NCBI GenBank assembly: GCA_010093605.1
Contig: MU004183.1
Coordinates: 1,674,001-1,738,000, forward strand
Source of the DNA: Lophium mytilinum
Lineage: Eukaryota > Ascomycota > Dothideomycetes > Mytilinidiales > Mytilinidiaceae
Direction of reading: 5' to 3'
DNA: 64,000 nt
The notes under the pieces were generated by a model. It made no database searches, was not told the origin of the DNA, and saw only the letters and a list, made by a program, of their open reading frames with translations. The translations under genes and the position numbers were made by a program. Positions 35,344-46,445 of the stretch are shown here, piece by piece. Within the stretch, counting starts at the first letter, position 1. Every line of letters starts with the position of its first letter.

Positions 35344-38232
35344 TCACTCCACATCTTCCTCCTCCTCGCCGTCATCTTCGCGAAGTGCGGCTTCTCTCAC
35401 CGCAGGACCTCCCGCCACCTGGCCCCTCGCCTCCTGCTTCCTCCACAGCTCCGCCAGAAAGCCTGCCTCGCTCGCCTCTTCAATGCTCTTGTCTTCCCTC
35501 ACCTTCAAGAATCTTGGAAACCGTAGACTGAGACCTCTTGCCTCGTCCACTAACCCGATCGCCGCTGTGTACGTCGGACTAAGCGTGATGTCCGCAAACG
35601 CGCACTCCCACACCTCTTGTGGTTCGAACCACACATCCGGATGGCCCGCATCGTAGTCAACGTAGCTGGGCTTGCCGCCGAGTGTGTTGCTGGTCTCCTC
35701 AGCATCTGGATCGTACTTGGCGCGGTTTGCGATGTAAAACTTGTCGGTGAAGCCGGAAATGCATTTCGTGACTGCTTCGAGGGAGCCAGTCTCGGCATTG
35801 CGTACCGCGAGCAGGATAGGCGACCACCATTTTGCCTTGCGACCTTGGCCGTACCAGCCGGCGATGGGGATTAGATCGACAGTGTCGGCTGATGTGTTGT
35901 AATCTTTCTTGACCTTAAGCCAGGAATCTAGGCGCTTGTCTGGCTCATAGGTTGCGAGGAGCGCCTTACGCCGTGTTGATGTTGCGGGGTCGTTATCGCT
36001 TGTGGGGTCTGCCTTTGACTTTTTGGATTTTCCACCTTTGCTGGATTTCTTTGGGACCGGTGGCGCCACAACCTGATCAGCTGTCTCGGCCTCGGTCTGC
36101 AGGTCTGGGTTGGGCAAATTGTCCAGGACTTTGACCATAATTCCCTCGCACTTGATGTCTGTAGCGCTTTTGAAGAACGCTTGCACGGTTTCCGCGTCCG
36201 CGCTGGTGGCATCCAGGTTTCGAACGTACGTGAAGTGATGTGGGATCTCGACGAAAAGGCTTCTTAGTAGCTCCCTTCTTTCTCTGAATGGCCGATTGAT
36301 GAGTTCCTCGCCGTTCAAGTACATGAGATCGAATGCAAAGAGACATACATCGATCTTCACGCTTCCGATGACGACGTCTTTTCTCGCGCGGTTAGCCAGA
36401 GTTTGGAATGTCCTGAGTTCTCCGGTCTCTCGATCGATGGCTACGACTTCGCCCTCCAAAATGAAGCTACTGACGCCCTCGCCCCTCAGCTTTGGCACGA
36501 GCGCGACCAAGTCGGGGTACTTGTCTGTCATTACTTCTAGATGCCGGGAGAAGATTGTGACTTTCCCCTTGTCATCGCAATGCACTTGGGCACGCTGACC
36601 ATCGTATTTGAACTCGCAGCTAAAGTCGCGTCCTTGTAGTTTTGTCAACATGTCGCCCAGGTCGCGGGTAATGCTACCGAGCATAGGTCGCAGCGGTATG
36701 TGCAACGCTAGACCGCATCGAACGACCAGCTCATCGCAGATACCGACTTCCAAAAGCGCCGGAATGAGGTCGTTGTAATTCGGATGTCGCGCAAAACACG
36801 CTTTTACGGTCTCTTCGTTCGTTGTGTAGATTTTAGCCAGCTCGTCCTTTTTGTGTCCTAGAAGGTATTCAACGGTATAGATTGAGAAATTAGTGCCTGG
36901 AGGTCTCGCGATTATGAAAGCGCGGGATAATGCAATTAGCATAGTAGTCTTGACGGCACCAATGCGAAGCTATCTAGTAGATTAGCTTATAACTTTGCTC
37001 ATCGAGAAATTGGTATCAAGCTAGGCATGAAATTGCATGGAATAGACTAGAAAAAGGTTCCTTTACGAAAACCCCATACAAGGATCTACAAATTTCGAGA
37101 GAAGTAGAAGTATCGATTGGACTTACATGCTGTACTAAGGTTCTTACAATGTATCTACTTTCTTCTGCACCCCTAGCGTCTTGTACAAGCCTCTCGACAA
37201 TCCGCTGTTTCATCTCCTGGCTGCCCTGTCCCTTGCTATTGGCAATCTTGACCAGTGATTCAAATACACTCTTGATGGTAAGCGGCTTTGGTTTACGCAG
37301 CGTAAAGGATTGCCGCTTCTTCGCCTCGTACGCCACGTCGCCTGCGTCACCATATTTGTTGTACAGCGTCTTTAGCCCAGCATTATCCAATCCGCACACC
37401 TTCTTCAACGCTTTCGAGATCGCAGAGCCACCGAGACCGAGCTCGAGGTCAATATAGGGAGGAGATATAGAGTTTGTCGCAAGCCAGACCTATTACTGGT
37501 GTTAGCTATGGATTCGTATTACAAAAGTAGAATACTGACAGCTGGAAGGAGGCTCTCCGGATCGCCTTCTATGAGCGTGCGCAGTAAGTTGACCAAAGTA
37601 TCAACAATCTTAATCCTACTTTGAGTACTGTTAACAAGAACGAAGCAACGCGTCAAAAGAGCGTAAGTCGCGTTTCCACCCTCTGATGCCCAGTGGCTGC
37701 TTAAGTCGGGTATGTATTTCTGAGGATCGAACTCGAAGGGGCTCTGGTCAAATGGGATATTGGCAGAGACGGTGTCTTCCGCTGCTGAGGCAGATTGGAG
37801 GCCGAGGGTGTGTTTGTTGGAAAATTGGCCGTCTCGCTGATCTTTAGGTAGCCCATCGAGGCTCGAGGTGCTTTCGTCAGCCGCTTTGGGCCGATCTATC
37901 GCTTCTTTTACTCCAGCTAGGTTTGATGCAGTGGCCCTAGCGTGGTGGGCAACTTCTAGCGTTTGTGGAGCATTCTGTATTTGGTCTTCTTCATTCCACT
38001 CTTCCTGGAGTTTTCTTGCAAGTTCCTCGTCCGTTAGCACGGCGTTGTCCCGCTCGTTCTGCACAGTAGGTTCAAGAAGGTTCGTATCCTCGGCTTCGAT
38101 TGTAGGTTGCGGTTTCTTTGGTCCATCTTTCGCGACTTCCTTCTGCCGAGCGAAGAAATAGTCCAAGCTGCGTACTGGTTGATTGGATCCGTTGTGGTCG
38201 TTCTTTTTGCGTCTCTTGGCAGGGCTGCTCAT
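35344..38232 (-). CDS. cdc9: ATP-dependent DNA ligase I
   Basis: Three minus-strand exons, 37540-38232, 37127-37489 and 35344-36969, give 893 residues. The N-terminal ~230 residues are disordered and include RSLDYFF, a degenerate PCNA-binding (PIP-like) motif, after a basic nuclear-localisation-like AKRRKKN. The helical DNA-binding domain follows (LLPAVWLATNSISPPYIDLE; TLVQHLRIGAVKTTMLIALS). The adenylation domain carries motif I KYDGQRAQ with the AMP-accepting Lys near residue 473, then ILEGEVVAID, FAFDLMYLNG, EGIMVKVLD and motif V DSWLKVKKDY. A lysine-rich insert of ~50 residues lies between the last two, as in other ascomycete ligases. The C-terminal OB domain ends in an acidic DDGEEEEDVE. 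The enzyme seals Okazaki fragments and repair nicks in the nucleus. The acceptor at 36970 is fixed by an in-frame stop just upstream. Confidence 0.96.
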
Positions 38233-38614
38233 GACGAAGCGACAAGCATCAATCAGGGGAAATGGTCAGTCGTTGCTCATGCTGTGTTGTTGGAAGTGCG
38301 ATTATGATTCTAGAGCTAGCCAGCCATGACGCGCACCACGCACGACCCTAGTGCAGATTATCTTAGCGTCGAAGCACCAGTGCACGTGATCTCTAATCTG
38401 TCTTCTCTATCTCTACTTCGCCAGTCTCTATCAGAGGAACGTTTCAGGTTTCAAGATTGCTTTTTCCGGAGGAGATATGATAAGATTGTGCGCGATGCAA
38501 AATCTAGGCTGATTAAAAGCTATGTCAAAACAAAGAGGGTATTATCTAGCCCAAGACGTAACCCAGTCCTGCTCTGACAGAGGAGACAGCCGATGGCCCG
38601 TTCCAGGCGTCACT
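38233..38614. other. spacer between phosphate transporter and ligase
   Basis: About 380 bases, the promoter side of DNA ligase I and the 3' side of the transporter. Nothing else is recognised. Confidence 0.5.
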
Positions 38615-40713
38615 TTAGACCTGCTTATCGCCCTTTTCCCCAACTTCGGAATAGGCAGCATCCACTGACCCCTTCCCACGAGAATACAAACGAAGGTTAC
38701 TAGGGTCATACTCTGGTGTTCCTTCAACCTCACCAGCCAGTTGTTCCAGAGTCTTACGCTTCGTCTCGGGTATCAGGAAAGTGGTGAAGATGCCCGCAAA
38801 CATGAAGGCAGCGTATATCTGCATGACATGGTTGAGCCACGGCGACGCGTTGTCCTTGGTCGCACCACGCGTTCGGAGAGGTCCAATCAGCACTTGCGCA
38901 ATGATAGATCCAACCTTTCCAGATGCTGCAGAGATGCCGTGAGAGCTGCTGCGGTAGCGTGTTGGAAAGCATTCGCCAGGCACGATGAAGGTTGTAGAGT
39001 TAGGACCTAGGTGATGTCAGATACGGCTATTCGTTACAGTGACTCGTTTGACTTACCGAAGTTGAAGAAGAATTGTGCAAGCACATACAAGGCAAGCAGG
39101 GCTTTGCCACTGAGAGAGTGATACGCAAAGCCAATAACGCAGAAAATGATGGTTAGGATGCCGAATCCCATGAGTTGGATGGGCTTACGACCAATGGTAT
39201 CAACAGTAGCAACAGTTACCCAATAGCCGGGGATCGCACCAGCGCAGGTGATGATCAAGTTGCCAACTGCTTGGTTGTAGAAGATCTCATACACATCGTT
39301 TCCTTTAGCATACTAAGGAATTCGGTCAGTGAACGTCTTCGGAGAATTACCATAACCACTTACTCCTATCTGTGTGAGAATGATTGAGTTATTAAGGCCT
39401 AGGCCGTAAAACGCAACGTCAAGCACTGGAGACGAGTTAGTGGCTACTCAGGGGAGAGAATATATGGGACACTGACAGAACCATGAGCCAGCCGTCCCAA
39501 GAAGGACCTTGCCGTACTTCCACTGAGAGTAGTGAGAGATGAAGTCCCTCCATGATGCTTGAGGAATCTCGAGTTGGTCGGCATCCTCCTGCTTCGCGCG
39601 CACGCGTGTAATCTCGTCGGGTGTGCCTTCAGGCTTTCCCGAGACGTAGGCCTTGATATCTGAGCCTCCCTTCATGATATCGCGGGACACGTCGAAGGTG
39701 TATCGAGGAGTTTCGGGGATCGTAAGTCGATAGTAGAGAGCTACACATCCAGGAACGGCACCAAATCCTACAACCACACGCCACATCTTGTCAACAGCAA
39801 GGCCGCATACACCATCGCAGTCGGCGACTGTCTTTGCGGTAATCAAGGAATCCTTGAAGCCAGAAGTGACAACAAGGGCGACCATAGCGGCGGCAAACTG
39901 GCCAATACCCTGCATAGCGAAGACCGATCCCATCATAGCGCCGCGCCATTTGGTGGTAGCAAACTCGGAGGTGATAATGCTTGACAGGGGGTAGTCACCG
40001 CCAATACCTACAGTACATTAGCAGACAGTTTGACATAAGGTAGAGTTCGCAGAGACTCACCAATTCCCATGAGCACACGCCAGAAAACAATGACGCCAAC
40101 GATAGAGCAGCCCGGAGAATGCGCAGAGAGAGCTTGAGCAAGCGTGGCGAAGATGATTAAGATAAGCTCGAGGCCATACATGCGCTTACGACCGACTATG
40201 TCTGCGAGGATACCGAATCCGACCTGCCCGACTACGGTGCCAGAGCTAGTTGAGACCTTGATGGCAGTGTCGGCGTTCGAGGGGATCTTTCCAGGATTGT
40301 GCTTTGCGTTCTGCCAGAAGACCACACCAAGCATACTAGTCACCATGTTGACTGCGAAGAGATCATAGGCCTACTAGGTCAGCTCGAGAAATCCAGGGTC
40401 GAGGGATCATCGCACATCTGTAAAGAACCCGATTCCAGCGACTACGATAGCGCGTATATGGTACCAACCGAATGGTGCCTTGTCGATCTCTGCGAGCGCA
40501 AGGCGTCTCCGTTCATTGGGGTCCGCGATGTGCGCCTGGAAATGATATTAGTACGCTTTGGAGCCAGCCAATGCCCTGTCAGGAGCTCCTCTTACATAGT
40601 CATTATGAAAATTGTGAAATGCCGCATTGCCTCCGGCAGTCCTGGTTATTGTTAAAACTGTCGGGTATCAGGCTGAAGGGTAAGAAGTCTTACTTGTGCA
40701 CGATTTGTGACAT
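38615..40713 (-). CDS. pho84: high-affinity phosphate:H+ symporter, Pho84 type (MFS)
   Basis: Eight minus-strand exons give 578 residues: 40694-40713, 40596-40641, 40416-40535, 40061-40370, 39477-40007, 39364-39425, 39057-39312 and 38615-39006. The joined N-terminus reads GGNAAFHNFHNDYAHIADPN and NERRRLALAEIDKAPFGWYH, which is diagnostic for fungal phosphate permeases. About 12 membrane segments follow, with GFFTDAYDLFAVN, the MFS motif GRKRMYGLEL, GGDYPLSSIITSE and, in the second half, GPNSTTFIVPGECFPTRYRS. The length is close to yeast Pho84 (587). The protein imports inorganic phosphate with protons at the plasma membrane and is normally induced by phosphate starvation through Pho4/NUC-1; no binding site was assigned here. 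Exons 1 and 2 (20 and 46 nt) were found only by following the phase. Confidence 0.94.
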
Positions 40714-42946
40714 GGCGTCGAAGTGACGATGCCCTCAGGGATATGAGGAAGCTGAGAGGCACGTCAGACAGGGCGAAGGGTACGAGCTCGGGGAAAGAAG
40801 TGAAGGAGCGAGACACGGGAGAGTTATATCAGGAAGATAGGAACGCGTGAAGATGTATGGAGGGTGCTGCACGGTCTGATCGGCTCAGCCCGCCTGCAAG
40901 GAGGGTCTCGCTCGCTCCACCTGGCGGGCAGGTCCCGAGCCTGCAGGAGCCGTGGCGTCAAGCCCAATCACAATCCTGCTAGACGGCACGACGCTGTGAA
41001 AATGCATCAGTGAATGAAGGCGCAGACCCCGTTTCGAAGCCTGCGCCTTTCGCCATGCAGCCCGAGGGCCCCAGCGACCAGCCCGCCGCTTGCAGCTCGA
41101 GCACCGGTCCAGCAAGGCGGACAAGCTTGCCCCATACAGGGTTCCTGCGCCTCGGGCTGGTGTTCAAATATTCGAGAACGGTCGGTAGACATATGCCTAC
41201 CGTGATCGGGGGAGGGTGAATGTCAAATATATGGTTGAGGGCAGCCAATTAGATGTCGCGAATCATGCACGTTGTCAAAGGCGCCGTTTAAGGGGTCGAC
41301 TAAAACCCTTGCCGATTCCCGGGAAACGTGCCCCTGCTACCCGTGGCGGCGTGGGGGTATTGCGTATGGAAAGGTCAACAACAGGGTCTGACGAGCATCG
41401 TATCAAGCAGACCATGCCTACATCACTTCTAAAACGCCAAGCACATGTTATGCTGCCTCTACTACGAGATAGCAGGCCACTGAAGGTATCGCGCCGTACA
41501 CAGCAGCTCAGAAGCTTCGAGTAGTGTCTTGTTCCAAGACTCGGGTCGGCGATTGGGAGAAGCCTCTTGGAAGGACTCGAAGAACGTTTTGCGTGCGTTG
41601 CTGAGTGGAGCCTGTGGCGTTCAGTGACACCACAATTCCCAAGCACGACAAGGCGCGAATGAGCTCCCTGGTAGTCTTGGTTGACCAGCTCGAAGAGGAC
41701 GTGAAGCACCCCACTATCACCACTCGCTCTTCTCTAGCCGCCTCGTCCTTCTCTTCATGGTAACGAGGTGATACAAAGGCCGCACCATGTCTCCAGCAGA
41801 GAGAACCATAGGTGGTATAATCACCGAGTCTAGAATGCCGTGTCATTCGCCAATTTCCTACCTATCTTTGAGGTTTTGTTTTCTAGTCATCCTGGTTTCT
41901 GCTGATTCGCCTCCAGGATTTTTGTTTCAGGATAAATAAAGTGCATCGTCAAAAGTCTAGGCACAGTTGCTTGGCTGTTAGATGAGTAGAAGCTGTCAGC
42001 TTCAAATTCGGTGAAGACAATGAATATGAGAAGTTTGCTGCTGGGCGGCACATCCTATTTGATTGCAAAAGGAGGTGGGCGAGTTGATAAGGACAGACTG
42101 CTACATTTTGGCGGGTGAATTCTGTCACCTCCGGAGGTGTCCCAGTACGTGAAATGGTCGCGCAAAAGCAATGGTGTAGGTGATTCGATTCGCGAGCGCA
42201 GGATCCTAAACAATGATATCAATCTCTTTCGTTTCTAGATGCCCTCTCTACTAAAGAACATAAGATCCAGTGACTTGTTGTGTTCATAGTAATCGCTTAA
42301 GAGCCTCTTCTGACATGACCAAGCCTGCAGAGTGGCAGCCAACTTTAGGGCTTTTTGTAGTGGAAAATGATAGAGAAGCGACAACCCCGCATGTCTTCCT
42401 GCCCAAAGTTCTTACTTGTCACGAAGCATGAACACTTGACTTTTGGCTGGATGTGATTTTGTTGTCGCATCACGTGACAGTGCAAAAATTACCCGTATTG
42501 GAAGAAGCTGAGAACGGGCGATCAACTTGAACTAAACTTCAACCCTATACCTCACCTCCTATCCATAATAATATATTCAACCTCGAGGCCAAACAATGTC
42601 GTTGTTCAATAACGATTAACAGTTTTAGTGATAGCCCGACGAGAAAACAAGTTGCTGACAAGAACTCAAGACCCATGGCGGCCAAGATTTCCGCAAGTAT
42701 AGAAAATGATATCGAAGCACTCTGCACTGCGTGGCTCATAGGGCTGCGGCTGCAATATTTTCCGTATCACTGCTCAAAAATTCTTTGTTGTTTGTTGTTC
42801 GATTGGAGTCCGTCAGCAGTCAGAGTCGAGATAAGAGCTACATTCGGCCTTGCGTACCACGGTTCAGTCTTGTTATTGGCGCCTAGAAGCCCAAGGCCAC
42901 AACAACATCCCCACCTTTCTTAGTCAGCCAAAACCTCCCACCTCCC
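40714..42946. other. gene-free stretch upstream of the phosphate transporter
   Basis: About 2.2 kb. Frames of 60-144 codons overlap on both strands (for example 41275-41846) without a domain or splice partner. The left part must contain the transporter promoter. Confidence 0.5.
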
Positions 42947-44230
42947 GTAAGTAAAAGTGTCCTCAGCCTCCTTTTCTCTTCTTCGGCGGCCTCGTCCGCA
43001 CCGCGGACGGGGTCGCCACCCGCCTCTACGCCGTAAGTTTACCATATTCTACTTCTTCTTCATCTCCAAAAAAACTCTCACTACTTTCCCTGCCCTCTGC
43101 ACCCTTTTCCTATCCAAAGCACTCGCTCGCACACACGCAAACTTCAATGTAAGTAACACCTCGTAGGTGTCCTAGTCTTCTTCCCTACGACCTATGCCCG
43201 CACTCTCCCTCCGCTTCTTTCCCTACGACCTATATCCGACCTCTCTCTTATTATTATTACTCCCCCGCCCTCTTCCCTACGACCTAGACCCGATTTCTCT
43301 CCATACGCCCACGCTCGCTTTGAAGGTAAGTATANNNNNNNNNNNNNNNNNNNNNNNNNNNNNNNNNNNNNNNNNNNNNNNNNNNNNNNNNNNNNNNNNG
43401 ACCTAGACCCGATTTCTCTCCATACGCCCACGCTCGCTTTGAAGGTAAGTATACCCCCCCGTTCGCTAATTAGATAGTTGCACGGTCTTTTCTTTTTTCT
43501 CTTCCCGCCGTTCGTTTTCTAGATAGCTGCACGCTCTTTCGGCGGACATAAATACACTCTTTACCCCAAAATCGCTCCTCCACACTCGCTTCTTAGACGG
43601 TCACGTTCGTTCAAGGTTTGTTTCAAGGTTTGAGATACTTTCTTTGATTTTTCTCTACTCTTCGTTCGTTCCCCTACGCTCCTTTGCTATAGCTTCACGT
43701 TCGTTACCCCACGCTGGCTCAGCAAGCGCCAACATTCCTTACCCCACCCTCGTTCACTCTCTCTCTCTCGAAGTCACCCACGTTCTTTACCCCACGATCG
43801 CTATCTACGCTCGTTCTGCAAGTTGCCAACGCTCGCTACGCGGCAGTCTTTTCAAGGTATCGTTTTACACACATTCTTTTAAACAGGCTACTCTCGTTTT
43901 AGTTCTCGCGTTTGGCATGTACGCAAATGCTGGTAAGTTCAATTTTCCTCTTCTCACAAAAGAGCTCATACTCAAGTATGCAGTTCGTGATGAAGCTGGT
44001 CTTGCGAACTCGCAAAAATCCAGTGCGGGCTCTAGGATGGGAGACCCTACTATTGGCTTGATCACGGTCTTTACCACAGGTTTGCGGAGTTTACCGCTGT
44101 ACAGTCCTTTTCTTTCTCTACCCCCACACTCCTTTCCTTCACGCTCCCTCAATCCTGCCCACACTCCTTTTCTTTGCCCTCTACACTCGCTCAAAAGACA
44201 CTCCCCACGCTCGTTCGACAAGCCACATGT
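42947..44230 (+). repeat. pyrimidine-rich degenerate repeat tract with donor-like sites
   Basis: The plus strand is C/T-rich, with many degenerate copies of CACGCTCGTTC / TACCCCACGCTCG-type words, and the word CCCTACGACCTA occurs at about 43183, 43221 and 43275. GTAAGT hexamers lie at 42947, 43033, 43149, 43326, 43445 and 43933, several after similar pyrimidine-rich segments, as if exon-like units had been duplicated. A 224-codon frame at 43644-44318 passes through the tract but is compositionally driven and is not called. The tract lies directly upstream of the Arg/Glu-rich gene at 44604 and could be its spliced leader. Confidence 0.6.
43335..43399. other. assembly gap (65 N) flanked by an identical 54-bp repeat
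   Basis: A run of 65 N. The 54 bases before it (43281-43334) and the 54 bases after it (43400-43453) are identical, starting GACCTAGACCCGATTTCTC and ending at GTAAGTATA. The gap therefore lies within a tandem duplication that the assembly could not resolve, and its real length is unknown. Confidence 0.95.
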
Positions 44231-44603
44231 AGGTGATTGGTTGGTACGGGTGCAGGTGTCAGCAATGCCCTGCTGCTTGTCCGTGCGAGGAGGGAGGCTC
44301 TGGTTCCACCAGAGATGAACTCCGAGTGTAACGACTGCGAAACCTTTGTCCCATGCCCTAGGAACAGTCTGCTTCCCAGACCTCCCGCGAGGTCCCCGGG
44401 CCCCGTCTAGGCCGGGTGAGTAAAAATCTGGGCGGTGTGTAGATTCAGCCCCCCATTTCAGCTACCGATTACACCAGCCTACGGGTTTGGTTTTTGATAG
44501 CAGACTTCGAGCTTTTCAGGTAGAGCAACTTTTGCATACCTAGTACGTTTTTCCCCATTTTCTTTATTCCCGACACACATCAATCTCTTTTCTCCGTTCG
44601 AGT

Positions 44604-45493
44604 ATGCCGGCCACCAATCCCTTTGCGAAGGTGGTTGGGTGGTGGAGGCAGAGGCAAGAGAAGGCGAGGTTGGTGCAGTGGGCCTTGGAGGAGAAGGCCG
44701 CGGCTGCGAAGACCGAGGAGGTGGCGGAGTGGAGGAGGTGGGTGGACGCTAACCCGGATCGTTGGCTGAGCCTGCGGTGGGACACCGTCTCTCGAGCAGC
44801 GCTTGCGCGGCTCGACAGTGTGGGTAGGTTCGGGGATACCCGGCCGGTCTCGGATTCGGTAAGGCGTCGGGAGGAGACCCAGCGAGAGCGGGAAGAGCTC
44901 GCGCAGCGGTACGCGGACATGGTGAGGAGGGAGGAGGAGCAGACGGCGGAGCGCGCCAGGAGGGCGGCCGAGCTGGAGGAGGCGGTGAGGAGGAGGGAGC
45001 AGGAGGAGGCCCTGCGAGCGGCGGACGAGGTCGCTTGGGAGTACCGGGAGCTGGTGAGGAGCGGGGAGGAGGCCCTCTTGAGGGAGCTCGAAGCGGATGA
45101 GCACAAGTAAGTTTTCCACCAATCTAACAACCATTGACAGTAGCTAATACAACTACAGGGTTACGATCAGTCCGCCTGGTGGCCTTGAGGTTACGATCAG
45201 TTCGCCTGGTGGCCTTGCTTGGGAGTACCGCGAGCTGGTGAGGATCAGCGAGGAGGCCCTTTTGGAGAGCCTCAGCGCGGATGAGCCAAAGTAAGTTCTC
45301 CACCAAATGAGCAACCATTGACAGTAACTGATGCATCTACAGGGTTACAATCAGTTCGCCTGGTGGCCTTTCAGGGAGGTTAGAATCGGTTCGCCCGGTC
45401 GCCTTTGACAAGGGCTCGAGGACAGCTCACGTGAGAGAGGTGAGTGAGAGAGGTGAGCTCCCGGTGCGAATGAGTGAGGATAGTGAGTGGTGA
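44604..45493 (+). CDS. unrecognised Arg/Glu-rich coiled-coil protein with a duplicated exon-intron unit
   Basis: Three exons, 44604-45106, 45159-45290 and 45343-45493, give 261 residues. I do not recognise the family. Exon 1 encodes MPATNPFAKVVGWWRQRQEK and then a long charged helix, probably a coiled coil, with RREETQREREELAQRY and ELEEAVRRREQEEALRA, plus a Trp-rich block WRRWVDANPDRWLSLRWD. The end of exon 1, intron 1 and the start of exon 2 are repeated as the end of exon 2, intron 2 and the start of exon 3. Both copies show WEYRELVR, then GTAAGT, then an acceptor before VTIS.PGGL. Phases match at both junctions, supporting a real transcript. The codons are very GC-rich, unlike the flanking tracts. 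No signal peptide or membrane segment is seen. The flanking repeats suggest a fast-evolving locus. Confidence 0.6.
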
Positions 45494-45566
45494 GTGCGAG
45501 GTGCGTGACCCTTTTCCTTTTCCTGTTTTCCCTTGGTTCGTGTTTTTCCTTTTGTTTGTTTTTCCT

Positions 45567-45570
<4 letters not shown>

Positions 45571-45609
<39 letters not shown>
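45571..45609 (+). repeat. (GA)n microsatellite
   Basis: An almost pure GA dinucleotide run of about 39 bases with one interruption (GCGA) near the right end. It follows a T-rich segment and further GTGAGTGAGAGAGG-type words. Confidence 0.95.
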
Positions 45610-45611
<2 letters not shown>

Positions 45612-45667
45612 GTTGAGCAGGTGAGTGTCCCGTTTCTTATCCCCGTTTTTTCTTTGGTTCGGATATC

Positions 45668-45720
45668 TGGGGCGAGGGGAGGGGCGAGGGGAGGAGCTGG
45701 GGGAGGAGCTGGGGGCGGAG
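45668..45720 (+). repeat. G-rich stretch with G-quadruplex potential
   Basis: At least four runs of four or five G occur within ~50 bases on the plus strand (GGGGCGAGGGGAGGGGCGAG and then two GAGCTGGGGG-type units). The spacing of the runs fits an intramolecular G-quadruplex. The sequence then grades into GGATATGGGTGCGGATAT-type short repeats to about 45790. Whether it folds in vivo cannot be told. Confidence 0.6.
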
Positions 45721-46075
45721 TTGGGTGGCGGTGGGGATATAGGTGTGGCTATGTGGTTGGATATGGGTGCGGATATGGGGTTGGATATATAGCACAGGCA
45801 CTCTTTTTCCCCCTCCTTATGAGGGGTTTTTTTAACGAGGCTTGTTTCATTTACAAGACTCTGCTATGCTTAGTGTGATGTGAGTTGTAATTCTAACACA
45901 GCTCAAGGCAGTTGATCCTGTCTCTGTAACTCCCATAAGAGCCTCCACGGCCCCTTCCACGTGTCCTTTTGCCTATCATATTCTACACTACGTCCCCATT
46001 GCGTCCCCCTCCGCGTGCACAGTCCTGTGCCTTCTATTTCGGATATCACAGATTCAGTCCGTTCGCGCGTCGCAT

Positions 46076-46445
46076 TGCGCTCGTGTTGGCGCCGTTTGAA
46101 GTCCTCGAACGGACTCATAGATCTTATGAACAATGTAATGTTTCTCGCGCCTCAAATCAGAAGACCCATAGATAAAGGCTTTTGACAGCACTCTAGCGCT
46201 GTATGAAGTCCTCCAACGAGCCGAAAAACATCGGGCACGATGTAATGTTTCTCGCGCTATATGCTAGGGTGCATGTAAAATTTCATTTTTGACAGCACGA
46301 CACCACTGCTTGAAGTCCGCTGACGGGCCTAAATGATCCTGAACATGATGTAAGATTTCATAGACTGTATGTTGGATTGCATGTGAATGTTAGGTTTTAA
46401 CAGCACGATAGCGCCGTGTGAAGACCTTCAACAGGCCCCAAAACC
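46076..46445. repeat. ~107-bp tandem repeat array
   Basis: The anchor TGAAGTCC (TGAAGACC in the last copy) occurs at 46097, 46204, 46311 and 46419, giving periods of 107, 107 and 108 bases. Units also share GACAGCA-type words 17-20 bases before the anchor (46184, 46291, 46399) and ATGATGTAATGTTTC-like segments after it. Copies differ at many positions, so the array is old or fast-changing. It lies about 410 bases upstream of the NLR-like start codon. No coding frame runs through all units. Confidence 0.8.

Noticed and set aside
41275-41846. Minus-strand frames upstream of the phosphate transporter
   Set aside because: Overlapping frames without domains, conserved starts or splice partners.
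43644-44318. 224-codon plus-strand frame in the pyrimidine-rich tract
   Set aside because: Its content follows the degenerate CACGCTCG-type repeats; no domain or start context supports it.
44221-44580. Possible short interspersed element with tRNA-like words
   Set aside because: No A/B-box pair, tail or target duplication could be recognised by eye.
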